A stretch of DNA of 64,000 nucleotides from Chelydra serpentina (Eukaryota; Chordata; Testudines; Chelydridae): contig JBAIAC010000027.1 of the NCBI GenBank assembly GCA_037349315.1, forward strand, positions 19,816,001 through 19,880,000, in the 5' to 3' direction. Position 1 is the first letter of the stretch; the number at the start of each line of letters is the position of its first letter. Positions 11,973 through 23,427 of this stretch are shown piece after piece. Under the pieces are notes generated by a model, which saw nothing but the letters and a program-made list of their open reading frames with translations, searched no databases and was not told where the DNA came from. A program made the position numbers and the translations under genes.

Positions 11973-12734
11973 ATGTATGCTAAGCGCCGTAAGAACGACC
12001 TGGTGGACCTGTGCAGGCAGAGGGGGCTGCGCGTTGGGAAGTCCACCAAAGGCCAGCTGATTGCACAGCTGGAGGAGAAGGATCGCTTGGACGACCCGAT
12101 CCCTGCCCCTGGGGGAAGCCGCCCGACAGACGCAGCATGGGCCCCAGGGCCTGACCTGGCTGGGAGGGGTCAGACTGCTGCCGAGGACATCCCAAGACCC
12201 CTCTCACCTCTGCACAGGGGAGAGGTTGGGGAAAGCCCAGCAAATACCGAGGGCACCTTGACCCCGGCGGCCAGCAGGGGATCTTCCCGGAGGAGCTCCC
12301 CATCCCAGCAGTGGAGGCGGCTGGACTGGGAGAGGGAGATAAAACTGAAAGAGCTCGAGTTGAGACAGCAGGAACTGAAGGAGGAGCGGGAAGAACGGGA
12401 AAAACAACGTCAGCATGAGGTGCAGGAGAAGGAGAAACAACGCCAGCATGAGGAGAAACAACGCCAGCATGAGCTGGAGCTGGCCAGACTGAGGAGCAGT
12501 GAGGCCCCGGCTGCGGTGAGTGAGGGGGAACCCAAGGCTACAGGGAAGTTTGATCGTAACTTCCTGGCCCGGCGTAAGGAAGGGGAAGACATAGACAGCT
12601 TCCTGGCGGCCTTTGAGAATGCCTGCAGGTTGCACAAGGTTGACCCTGCAGACAAGATCCAGTATCTCACCCCCTTACTAGACCCTGCAAGCCTGGACGT
12701 GTACGGCCGAATGAAAGAGGACTGGGGACTATGA
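11973..12734 (+). pseudogene. E2 Gag N-terminal frame, truncated by a 5-bp deletion
   Basis: 253 codons from ATG 11973. Residues ~1-40 are the SAP-like basic segment. Residues ~120-175 are a Lys/Glu/Gln-rich coiled-coil with repeated QRQHE units. Residues from ~190 start the capsid-like region (FDRNFLARRKEGEDIDSFLA). Compared with E1 around 17541, E2 lacks five bases just after ATGAAAGAG (12711-12719), so the frame runs into TGA at 12732-12734 and the capsid is cut. E2 also carries an extra 21-bp QRQHE unit (one heptad) relative to E1. Without a frameshift or correction, this copy cannot make full-length Gag. Confidence 0.88.
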
Positions 12735-15700
12735 ACTGTTCAAAAAGGCCCTGCTCTGCGAGCTTGGGCTGACTCCCGAGATGTACCGTCAAAGGTTCCG
12801 GGATCAGCGAAAAACCCCTGAGATCACGTACCTACAACTGGCCAACCGGATACATGGATACGCCCGCAAGTGGACCGCTGGGGCCCAAACTATGGAGGAC
12901 CAGCTCGAACTATTCGTACTGGAACAACTGTATGAACTGTGCCCATCAGACCTGAAGGTATGGTTGATGGACAAAAATCCAGGGAGCCCGCAGCACGCAG
13001 GGCGGCTGGCCGACGAGTTCATGAACAGTCGGTCAAGGGGTGGCAGGGAGGAATCCCAAAGGAACAGGCCCACCCTGAGGCAGCAAGAGAGTCACCACGG
13101 GACCCACCAAAGGGGAAATAGGGAGAACCCCCTCCCGAGGGGAACCTCCGACACCAGACCCTACCGACCTGCTCGAGGGGACCAACGGGACATGAGCTGC
13201 TATCACTGCGGCCAGAGGGGCCACTTACGGTCCCAATGCCCCAAGATCAGAGACAGACTGAGCAGACCAAACCCGCACCGGGTTAACTGGGTAGGGACCC
13301 AGCCGGACGAGGGGCCGACAGCCCAGAAGAGGGGGGCTGGCAGCTTATCAACAGCTCCGGATGGAGGAAGGCCCCAGACCAGCTCCTCGGGGGGGCTGGA
13401 TGCCCCGGACTCAGGGTTCTCGGTTTATAGGGTGGCCGCGGGGCTGTCCCTTCGGAGAGAGTGCCTTGTTCCCTTGGAGATAGATGGGAGGAAGGTCACT
13501 GGATACTGGGATACGGGCGCGGAGGTGACGCTGGCCCGGCCCGAAGTGGTGGCCCCAGATCGGGTGGTACCCAACACCCACCTGACCCTAACAGGGGTGG
13601 GCGGGACCCCGTTCAAGGTACCTGTGGCGAGGGTACACCTGAAATGGGGGGCCAAGGAGGGCCCCAAGGACATTGGGGTGCACCAGCATTTGCCCACTGA
13701 GGTACTGATGGGGGGGGACCTAGAAGACTGGCCCAGTGAGTCCCGGGACACCCTGGTCGTGACCCGTAGCCAGAGCCGGCAAGGGGCGCTACGCCCGGGC
13801 CTCGGAGAGGGTGCCTTGCACGGGGCGCAAGACCCTGGCCCAGTGGGGAGGGAGTACCCCAGGACCAGGCGCAGAGAGGCTGCGACCTCAGACACAGACA
13901 GCATGAGGGAACAGGTTCCCATTCCTTCCCCAGCGGCTGAGTTCCAGGCCGAGTTACAGAGAGATCCCTCCTTGCGGAAGCTCAGGGACCTGGCCGACCG
14001 CAGGGAGGTGCGGACCATGTGGAGAGGTTGCCAGGAGAGGTTCCTGTGGGAGAAGGGGTTCCTGTACCGGGAATGGGCTCCCCCCGGTGAGATGGAGACG
14101 TGGGGGATCAGGAGGCAGCTGGTGGTCCCCCAGAAGTATCGCCGCAAGCTACTGTACCTAGCCCATGACATCCCTCTCGCAGGGCACCAGGGAATCCGGC
14201 GCACCAGGCAGAGGCTGCTACAGAACTTTTACTGGCCTGGGGTCTTTACAACTGTCCATCAGTACTGCCGGTCCTGTGACCCCTGCCAGCGGGTGGGGAA
14301 GGCCCGGGACAAGTGGAAAGCGGCTTTGAGGCCTTTGCCCATCATAGAGGAGCCCTTCCAGAAGGTGGCCATGGACATAGTGGGGCCTCTCAGCAAGACA
14401 ACCCGGTCGGGGAAGAAATACATTCTGGTGGTGGTAGATTTCGCCACCCGTTACCCCGAGGCGGTGCCCTTATCCTCCATTGAAGCAGACACCGTGGCGG
14501 ATGCGCTGCTGACCATTTTCAGCCGAGTGGGGTTCCCCAAGGAAGTCCTGACAGACCAAGGGTCCAACTTCATGTTGGCCCTGCTCCGGTGCTTGTGGGA
14601 AAAATGTGGGGTCCGGCACAGCTGGGCCTCAGCATATCACCCCCAGTCCAATGGGCTGGTGGAGAGGTTCAATGGGACGCTAAAGATGATGCTGAAAACC
14701 TTTATGAACCAGCACCCGCAGGACTGGGACAAATACCTACCGCACCTGCTGTTCGCGTACAGGGAAGTGCCCCAGGAGTCTACCGGATTCTCGCCCTTCG
14801 AACTGTTATACGGCAGGAGGGTACGGGGGCCCCTGGACCTGATGAGAGACGAATGGGAGGGGGAGGCGGCCCCCGAGGGAGAGTCAGTGGTGGAGTATGT
14901 CCTGACCTTCCGAGAGAGACTTACTGAGCTCATGGGCCTGGCCAAGGGAAATCTGACCAGAGCCCAGAGGAAGCAAAAGGTCTGGTATGACCGCACAGCG
15001 CGGGCCCGCGCCTACGCCACGGGGGAGCAGGTGATGGTTCTCATTCCCGTGAGGAAAAACAAGCTGCAGGCCGCTTGGGAAGGCCCTTTCAAGGTTGTCA
15101 AGCAGCTAAATGAGGTAAATTATGTGGTGGAGCTGTCTAACCGGGCACACCACTGCCGGGTCTACCATGTCAATATGATGAAGCCATATTATGACAGGGG
15201 GAATGTGGTGCTGGCCGTGTGTGGACATTGGGAGGAGCAGGGAAGTGACCCTCTAGTAGATCTATTCCCTGAGACAGGAGCTGGCTCCTCCCAAGAAACG
15301 ATCCCCCTCTCTGATCAGCTAACCCCGGCCCAGCAAGCTGAGATCAGAGGGGTGCTGCATCGGTACCAACAGCTGTTTTCCAACCAGCCGGGTCGCACTA
15401 ATCTGACTGTCCACCGGGTGCAGACAGGATTGCACCAACCTATAAGATGCTCCCCCTACCGAGTCACAGGGAAGACAGCTCGGGACCTGGAAAGAGAGGT
15501 CAAGGACATGCTGGCTTTGGGGGTGATCCAGCCGTCGTCCAGCCCTTGGGCCTCGCCGGTGGTGCTGGTCCCCAAAAAGGATGGGTCGATCCGGTTCTGT
15601 GTGGACTATCGGAAGCTCAACGCCATCACTATATCTGATGCCTACCCCATGCCCCGGCCAGACGAGCTCCTAGACAAGCTGGGAGGGGCTCGGTACCTTA

Positions 15701-16776
15701 CCACCATGGATCTTACAAAGGGCTACTGGCAAGTGCCACTGGATGCAGATGCCCGGCTGAAATCTGCCTTCATTACCCCTCTGGGGCTCTACGAGTTCCT
15801 GACCCTGCCTTTCGGCCTCAAGGGAGCGCCAGCCACCTTCCAGCGCCTGGTGGATCAGCTACTGAAGGGGATGGAGAGCTTCGCTGTGGCGTATATTGAT
15901 GACATCTGTGTCTTTAGCCAGACCTGGGAGGACCATGTGTCCCAAGTTAAACAAGTGCTGGACCGACTCCGGGAGGCTGGGCTGACCGTAAAAGCGGAGA
16001 AGTGCAAGGTGGGGATGGCTGAAGTGTCCTACCTGGGACACCGGGTGGGGAGCGGCCACCTAAAGCCAGAACCAGCCAAGGTGGAGGTGATCCGGGACTG
16101 GCCCGCTCCACAAACTAAGAAGCAGGTCCAGGCCTTTATTGGGATGGCGGGGTACTATCGAAGATTTGTGCCCCACTTTAGCGCCATAGCCACCCCCATC
16201 ACTGAGCTATGCAAGAAGGGGAAGCCAGACAAGGTGGTCTGGACCGAGGAGTGCCAGAGGGCTCTCTGTGCACTGAAGGAGGCTTTGATCAGGGGCCCGG
16301 TTCTGGCAAACCCAGACTTTGACAAGCCCTTTCTGGTGTTCACCGACGCCTCAGACATGGGTCTGGGGGCGGTGTTAATGCAGGAGGATGAAACGGGGCA
16401 GAGACACCCCATCGTGTATTTAAGCAAGAAGTTGCTACCCCGAGAGCAGAATTATGCGGCCATCGAGAAGGAATGCCTGGCCATGGTGTGGGCCCTCAAG
16501 AAACTAGAGCCGTATCTATTCGGGCGACACTTCACCGTGTACACCGACCACTCGCCCCTGACCTGGCTACACCAGATGAAAGGGGCCAACGCCAAGCTCC
16601 TGAGGTGGAGCCTGCTCCTGCAGGATTACGACATGGACGTGGTCCATGTGAAGGGAAGCGCCAACCTGATAGCGGATGCGTTGTCCCGGAGAGGGGGCCC
16701 TGAACTTCCCCAGGCCACTGGTCAGAGTGACCCCGCTCAGTTCAGTCTCGAAGGGGGGAGAGATGTGACGGAGTAG
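12720..16776 (+). pseudogene. E2 gag C-terminus, protease, integrase, reverse transcriptase, RNase H (frame open after a gag frameshift)
   Basis: Open from the deletion to TAG at 16774-16776, which lies inside the 3' LTR. Numbering from the internal Met at 12781 (1331 codons): SCAN-like capsid end ~1-85 (LELFVLEQLYELCPSDLKVWL region); CCHC zinc knuckle 140-153 (CYHCGQRGHLRSQC); aspartic protease DTG 244-246; integrase zinc finger H462/H469/C499/C502; integrase catalytic D532, D592, E628 (D-x35-E spacing); GPF module ~768-770; RT with FCVDYRKLN, FGLKGAPATF and YIDD at 1038-1041; RNase H D1189, E1231, D1256, D1299. All catalytic residues are present, so only the upstream gag lesion visibly disables it. 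The DNA-copying and integration enzymes would be made as one polyprotein. Confidence 0.93.
16751..16763 (+). promoter_or_regulatory. E2 polypurine tract
   Basis: AAGGGGGGAGAGA lies directly before the 3' LTR TGTGACGG, where plus-strand priming is expected. Confidence 0.85.
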
Positions 16777-17179
16777 AGAGCGAGATGGATCTGACCTGGG
16801 AGGCTGCATTGGAAAGGCGAGACTTTACCTGAGGCTGTAACATGAGCCAGGACGGGGGTTGGGAGGTGACACCTTTGGCTGGGAGAATGGACAGGCTAGA
16901 GGAGGGGCCCCGGGGGAGGGGAAGAGAGGCTGCTAGGGGTTTTGGCTTTGTGGTTTCAGTTCGAAGCTGGGTGGTGAAACGCAGAGAGCCCCAGAGCTGG
17001 GGTCTAAGCTCCCTGCCCCCCCAGAAGGCCCAGCAGAGGGGTCCTGGTCATACTTACAAGCTCTGTATGGACTCTTTCCTGACAACGCTAATAAACCTCC
17101 TGTTCTACTGGATGGCTGAGAGTCACATTGAATCCCGGGAAGAGGGGTGCAGGACCTGACTCCCCCACACTCCGTGACA
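16764..17179 (+). repeat. E2 3' LTR
   Basis: 416 bp, one apparent difference from the 5' LTR. The pol stop codon (16774-16776) lies within its first 13 bases. Confidence 0.95.
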
Positions 17180-17184
17180 GAGAT

Positions 17185-18550
17185 AAAACTGAAAGAGCTC
17201 GAGTTGAGACAGCAGGAACTGAAGGAGGAGCGGGAAGAACGGGAAAAACAACGTCAGCATGAGGTGCAGGAGAAGGAGAAACAACGCCAGCATGAGCTGG
17301 AGCTGGCCAGACTGAGGAGCAGTGAGGCCCCGGCTGCGGTGAGTGAGGGGGAACCCAAGACTACAGGGAAGTTTGATCGTAACTTCCTGGCCCGGCGTAA
17401 GGAAGGGGAAGACATAGACAGCTTCCTGGCGGCCTTTGAGAATGCCTGCAGGTTGCACAAGGTTGACCCTGCAGACAAGATCCAGTATCTCACACCCTTA
17501 CTAGACCCTGCAAGCCTGGACGTGTACGGCCGAATGAAAGAGACGGAGACTGGGGACTATGAACTGTTCAAAAAGGCCCTGCTCTGCGAGCTTGGGCTGA
17601 CTCCCGAGATGTACCGTCAAAGGTTCCGGGATCAGCGAAAAACCCCTGAGATCACGTACCTACAACTGGCCAACCGGATACATGGATACGCCCGCAAGTG
17701 GACCGCTGGGGCCCAAACTATGGAGGACCTGCTCGAACTATTCGTACTGGAACAACTGTATGAACTGTGCCCATCAGACCTGAAGGTATGGTTGATGGAC
17801 AAAAATCCAGGGAGCCCGCAGCACGCAGGGCGGCTGGCCGACCAGTTCATGAACAGTCGGTCAAGGGGTGGCAGGGAGGAATCCCAAAGGAGCAGGCCCA
17901 CCCTGAGGCAGCAAGAGAGTCACCACGGGACCCACCAAAGGGGAAATAGGGAGAACCCCCTCCCGAGGGGAACCTCCGACACCAGAACCAACCGACCTGC
18001 TCGAGGGGACCAACGGGACATGAGCTGCTATCACTGTGGCCAGAGGGGCCACTTACGGTCCCAATGCCCCAAGATCAGAGACAGACTGAGCAGACCAAAC
18101 CCACACCGGGTTAACTGGGTAGGGACCCAGCCGGACGAGGGGCCGACAGCCCAGAAGAGGGGGGCTGGCAGCTTATCAACGGCTCCGGAGGGAGGAAGGC
18201 CCCAGACCAGCTCCTCGGGGGGGCTGGATGCCCCGGACTCAGGGTTCTCGGTTTATAGGGTGGCCGCGGGGCTGTCCCTTCAGAGAGAGTGCCTTGTTCC
18301 CCTGGAGATAGATGGGAGGAAGGTCACTGGATACTGGGATATGGGCGCGGAGGTGACGCTGGCCCGGCCCGAAGTGGTGGCCCCAGATCGGGTGGTACCC
18401 AACACCTACCTGACCCTAACAGGGGTGGGCGGGACCCCGTTCAAGGTACCTGTGGCGAGGGTACACCTGAAATGGGGGGCCAAGGAGGGCCCCAAGGACA
18501 TTGGGGTGCACCAGCATTTGCCCACTGAGGTACTGATGGGGGGGACCTAG
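17185..18550 (+). pseudogene. E1 gag (rest) and protease, ended by a frameshift
   Basis: This continues the E1 frame from 11302. In order: coiled-coil with one fewer QRQHE heptad than E2; intact capsid region including the SCAN-like segment (MEDLLELFVLEQLYELC) where E2 is broken; CCHC knuckle near 18026-18067; protease. The protease active-site triplet reads DMG in place of DTG (ACG to ATG), which should abolish activity. A run of eight G in E2 is seven in E1 (18538-18544), so the frame ends at TAG 18548-18550 just after the protease. The pol frame continues in another phase from 18544. Confidence 0.9.
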
Positions 18551-21500
18551 AAGACTGGCCCAGTGAGTCCCGGGACACCCTGGTCGTGACCCGTAGCCAG
18601 AGCCGGCAAGGGGCGCTACGCCCGGGCCTCGGAGAGGGTGCCTTGCACGGGGCGCAAGACCCTGGCCCAGTGGGGAGGGAGTACCCCAGGACCAGGCGCA
18701 GAGAGGCTGCGACCTCAGACACAGACAGCACGAGGGAACAGGTTCCCATTCCTTCCCCAGCGGCTGAGTTCCAGGCCGAGTTACAGAGAGATCCCTCCTT
18801 GCGGAAGCTCAGGGACCTGGCCGACCGCAGGGAGGTGCGGACCATGTGGAGAGGTTGCCAGGAGAGGTTCCTGTGGGAGAAGGGGTTCCTGTACCGGGAA
18901 TGGGCTCCCCCCGGTGAGATGGAGACGTGGGGGATCAGGAGGCAGCTGGTGGTCCCCCAGAAGTATCGCCGCAAGCTACTGTACCTAGCCCATGACATCC
19001 CTCTCGCAGGGCACCAGGGGATCCGGCGCACCAGGCAGAGGCTGCTACAGAACTTTTACTGGCCTGGGGTCTTTACAACTGTCCATCAGTACTGCCAGTC
19101 CTGTGACCCCTGCCAGCGGGTGGGGAAGGCCCGGGACAAGTGGAAAGCGGCTTTGAGGCCTTTGCCCATCATAGAGGAGCCCTTCCAGAAGGTGGCCATG
19201 GACATAGTGGGGCCTCTCAGCAAGACAACCCGGTCGGGGAAGAAATACATTCTGGTGGTGGTAGATTTCGCCACCCGTTACCCCGAGGCAGTGCCCTTAT
19301 CCTCCATTGAAGCAGACACCGTGGCAGATGCGCTGCTGACCATTTTCAGCCGAGTGGGGTTCCCCAAGGAAGTCCTGACAGACCAAGGGTCCAACTTCAT
19401 GTCGGCCCTGCTCCGGTGCTTGTGGGAAAAATGTGGGGTCCGGCACAGCTGGGCCTCAGCATATCACCCCCAGTCCAATGGGCTGGTGGAGAGGTTCAAT
19501 GGGACGCTAAAGATGATGCTGAAAACCTTTATGAACCAGCACCCGCAAGACTGGGACAAATACCTACCGCACCTGCTGTTCGCGTACAGGGAAGTGCCCC
19601 AGGAGTCTACCGGATTCTCGCCCTTCGAACTGTTATACGGCAGGAGGGTACGGGGGCCCCTGGACCTGATGAGAGACGAATGGGAGGGGGAGGCGGCCCC
19701 CGAGGGAGAGTCAGTGGTGGAGTATGTCCTGACCTTCCGAGAGAGACTTACTGAGCTCATGGGCCTGGCCAAGGGAAATCTGGCCAGAGCCCAGAGGAAG
19801 CAAAGGGTCTGGTATGACCGCACGGCGCGGGCCCGCGCCTACGCCACGGGGGATCAGGTGATGGTTCTCATTCCCGTGAGGAAAAACAAGCTGCAGGCCG
19901 CTTGGGAAGGCCCTTTCAAGGTTGTCAAGCAGCTAAATGAGGTAAATTATGTGGTGGAGCTGTCTAACCGGGCACACCACTGCCGGGTGTACCATGTCAA
20001 TATGATGAAGCCATATTATGACAGGGGGAATGTGGTGCTGGCCGTGTGTGGACATTGGGAGGAGCAGGGAAGTGACCCTCTAGTAGATCTATTCCCTGAG
20101 ACAGGAGCTGGCTCCTCCCAAGAAACGATCCCCCTCTCTGATCAGCTAACCCCTGCCCAGCAAGCTGAGATCAGAGGGGTGCTGCATCGGTACCAACAGC
20201 TGTTTTCCAACCAGCCGGGTCGCACTAATCTGACTGTCCACCGGGTGCAGACAGGAGCGCACCAACCTATAAGATGCTCCCCCTTCCGAGTCACAGGGAA
20301 GACAGCTCGGGACCTGGAAAGAGAGGTCAAGGACATGCTGGCTTTGGGGGTGATCCAGCCGTCGTCCAGCCCTTGGGCCTCGCCGGTGGTGCTGGTCCCC
20401 AAAAAGGATGGGTCGATCCGGTTCTGTGTGGACTATCGGAAGCTCAACGCCATCACTATATCTGATGCCTACCCCATGCCCCGGCCAGACGAGCTCCTAG
20501 ACAAGCTGGGAGGGGCTCGGTACCTTACCACCATGGATCTTACAAAGGGCTACTGGCAAGTGCCACTGGATGCAGATGCCCGGCTGAAATCTGCCTTCAT
20601 TACCCCTCTGGGGCTCTACGAGTTCCTGACCCTGCCTTTCGGCCTCAAGGGAGCGCCAGCCACCTTCCAGCGCCTGGTGGATCGGCTACTGAAGGGGATG
20701 GAGAGCTTTGCTGTGGCGTATATCGATGACATCTGTGTCTTTAGCCAGACCTGGGAGGACCATGTGTCCCAAGTTAAACAAGTGCTGGACCGACTCCGGG
20801 AGGCTGGGCTGACCGTAAAAGCGGAGAAGTGCAAGGTGGGGATGGCTGAAGTGTCCTACCTGGGACACCGGGTGGGGAGCGGCCACCTAAAGCCAGAACC
20901 AGCCAAGGTGGAGGTGATCCGGGACTGGCCCGCTCCACAAACTAAGAAGCAGGTCCAGGCCTTTATTGGGATGGCGGGGTACTATCGAAGATTTGTGCCC
21001 CACTTTAGCGCCATAGCCACCCCCATCACTGAGCTATGCAAGAAGGGGAAGCCAGACAAGGTGGTCTGGACCGAGGAGTGCCAGAGGGCTCTCTGTGCAC
21101 TGAAGGAGGCTTTGATCAGGGGCCCGGTTCTGGCAAACCCAGACTTTGACAAGCCCTTTCTGGTGTTCACCGACGCCTCAGACATGGGTCTGGGGGCAGT
21201 GTTAATGCAGGAGGATGAAACGGGGCAGAGACACCCCATCGTGTATTTAAGCAAGAAGCTGCTACCCCGAGAGCAGAATTATGCGGCCATCGAGAAGGAA
21301 TGCCTGGCCATGGTGTGGGCCCTCAAGAAACTAGAGCCATATCTATTCGGGCGACACTTCACCGTGTACACCGACCACTCGCCCCTGACCTGGCTACACC
21401 AGATGAAAGGGGCCAACGCCAAGCTCCTGAGGTGGAGCCTGCTCCTGCAGGATTACGACATGGACGTGGTCCATGTGAAGGGAAGTGCCAACATGATAGT

Positions 21501-21639
21501 GGATGCGTTGTCCCGGAGAGGGGGCCCTGAACTTCCCCAGGCCACTGGTCAGAGTGACCCCGCTCAGTTCAGTCTCGAAGGGGGGAGAGAGATGGATCTG
21601 ACCTGGGAGGCTGCATTGGAAATGCGAGACTTTACCTGA
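18544..21639 (+). pseudogene. E1 integrase, reverse transcriptase, RNase H (separated from gag by a frameshift)
   Basis: Open for over 1000 codons. It has the integrase HHCC finger (YCQSCDPCQR near 19090), catalytic DIVGPL, TDQGSNF and GLVERFNG, and the GPF module. RT has FCVDYRKLN, LPFGLKGAPATF and YIDD near 20720. RNase H has FTDASDMG, EKECLAMVWAL, YTDHSPL and VDALSR. It has no start codon of its own; in an intact element it would be the C-terminal part of a Gag-Pol polyprotein. Because the first 20 bases of the 3' LTR are missing, the normal stop is lost and the frame runs ~50 bases into the LTR, adding residues ending EMRDFT. It is nearly identical to E2. Confidence 0.92.
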
Positions 21640-21986
21640 GGCTGTAACCTGAGCCAGGACGGGGGTTGGGAGGTGACACCTTTGGCTGGGAGAATGGACA
21701 GGCTAGAGGAGGGGCCCCGGGGGAGGGGAAGAGAGGCTGCTGGAGGGTTTGGCTTTTTGGTTTCAGTTCGAAGCTGGGTGGTGAAACGCAGGGAGCCCCA
21801 GAGCTGGGGTCTAAGCTCCCTGCCCCCCCAGAAGGCCCAGCAGAGGGGTCCTGGTCATACTTACAAGCTCTGTATGGACTCTTTCCTGACAACCCTAATA
21901 AACCTTCTGTTCTACTGGCTGGCTGAGAGTCACATTGAATCCCGGGAAGAGGGGTGCAGGACCTGACTCCCCCACACTCCGTGACA
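21591..21986 (+). repeat. E1 3' LTR, lacking its first 20 bases
   Basis: 396 bp corresponding to LTR positions 21-416, with no visible difference from the 5' LTR. The polypurine tract GGGGGAGAGA runs straight into LTR position 21. The right flank GGCTC completes the target-site duplication. Confidence 0.93.
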
Positions 21987-21991
21987 GGCTC

Positions 21992-23427
21992 CCACTCTGG
22001 CCGGGAACAGGCAGTGCTGGAAGATGGCCAGGACAGCGGGGTCACTCACCCCGTCAGGGCAATAGGCTCCATTTTCCTCGTCGCTGCCCCCCGCGGAGCG
22101 AAAGCCAGGGAGCAAACGCAACACATCCGATTCCAGGCACAGCCCTGGGCAAGCTGAGGGGCATGGGGGGAGGGATGCGGAGAGGGGTACGGGGGATGCG
22201 GCTGGGGGCAGGTCTGGGGCCAGGAGCGAAGCCACGGCCAGGGGCCGAGGCAGGGGCCGGGTGTGGAGCCGCACAGTCGGGGGCCGTGGCTGGGGGCGGG
22301 GCCAGCTGTCGTGGCTGGGAGCAGAGTGGGGCTGGGTGGAGCTCCTTCCCTGCTCCCCATGGGATCTGGCCTGGGTACTGCCGTGTCCCCCTGCCCCCCG
22401 AATGTTCCTCCAGCGTGCCCCACGATTTGGAGACCTCTGATCTATGGGTTTTATCCTGCTGCCCATCACTGGACCATCTGGGCACATTCCCCTGGCCCCA
22501 GCGCAGTCCCCAGGGGGCTCGCAGCCCCGCTGACTCCTGAGCGCGGGGGTAAGGGAGAGGGATTGTACTACTCCTGATCCAGCTCACGGTTTGCACAGTC
22601 TGATCAACAGACTCAGATTTTGCTCTGAGTCACACAAGCGTGCGGGGGACCCAACCAGCTGGCTTGAAAAGGCTCTGGGTAAAACTCAGCACACGTGGCT
22701 TTAGATCAGCCGCTTGGCAAAGGAAGCAGAACAGCGTGTTTGCAAGATACGTCCTTTCACGGCAAAGGTGACTTCTGCTGGGACAGCAGCGAGCTCGGCA
22801 TCTTGCCCTGCACGCACCAGGTGGGACAACCCCCTCCTCCAGAGTCCAGCACTGGGCTCTGCCATGACCACGCCCGCTCAGGTCTGGGCTCTGCCCGCGC
22901 TTCTGCAAGACGCTACCGAGAGCGGCCGCTCACGCCGTGCTGTGATGGAGCAGGGGCTCGGCGCTGACTCGGAGCGGCATGTGCCGGCTGCTGAGTCACC
23001 CACGCCACCTCTCCCATCACGCCCGGCGTTCCCCGGAGGCCTCTCATCCGGCACAGAGCCAGCGTGACAGATGGGATTAGCGGGGGGGGGGGGGGATGTT
23101 TCAAGCGGCAGAACGCCCTTCCCTTCTGATGAATTGCTGCTCCCCGCTCACCTGCACGCTCCTACATTGACACGGCTCTTTGGTGCCCGGCGGTGAGAGG
23201 AGCTCCGAGGTGCCAGCCTCACCAGAGAGCCAAGCCCAGAGTCTATGAGGTTTGGCCGCAGGAAGTCCCAGCGCCAATGGCCCGACACAAGCAGCAGGGA
23301 CCTGGTGCCAATGCCCCCGCCGCTCGGATCTTCGCAAAGCCCACAGAGCCCATGGGATGCTTGCACGGCGGACAGAGGAGGGTCTGATTTCAGACACACG
23401 CCTCTCCTGGGCGAACCCGGGGAGCCC
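21992..23427. other. GC-rich single-copy DNA, no gene seen
   Basis: This is the right flank of E1. A run of 14 G lies at 23082-23095. A short minus-strand stretch (22098-22060) ending before GTGAGTGAC resembles a splice donor, but no convincing exon was found. Confidence 0.4.

Larger units (their letters stand above)
11303..17179 (+). mobile_element. E2: Gmr1-like Ty3/gypsy retrotransposon nested in E1
   Basis: A complete 5877-bp element with 416-bp LTRs at both ends, flanked by the 5-bp duplication GAGAT (11298-11302 and 17180-17184). The interrupted E1 gag reads through in phase once E2 is removed. The LTRs differ at one position by eye (C in the 5' copy, A near 17112 in the 3' copy), so insertion was very recent and later than E1. 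The order is 5' LTR, tRNA-Leu-type primer site (11721-11738), a gag-pol frame broken by a 5-bp deletion near 12720, polypurine tract, 3' LTR. Integrase precedes RT, as in Gmr1-like elements. Confidence 0.96.
10264..21986 (+). mobile_element. E1: full-length Gmr1-like Ty3/gypsy retrotransposon interrupted by E2
   Basis: E1 runs from a 416-bp 5' LTR to a 3' LTR ending CCGTGACA at 21986. It is flanked by a perfect 5-bp target-site duplication, GGCTC (10259-10263 and 21987-21991). After subtracting the nested E2 and one GAGAT copy it is about 5.84 kb. Gag and pol lie in one reading frame in the order Gag, protease, integrase, RT, RNase H. Defects seen are: the E2 insertion in gag; a one-base loss in a G tract near 18541 separating Gag-protease from the rest; methionine in place of threonine in the protease DTG motif; and loss of the first 20 bases of the 3' LTR. 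The two LTRs are identical over the 396 bp they share, so insertion was recent. Confidence 0.95.

Noticed and set aside
22060..22098. Possible small minus-strand exon ending before GTGAGTGAC
   Set aside because: The acceptor side is poor, the exon would be under 40 bases, and no neighbouring exon was found.
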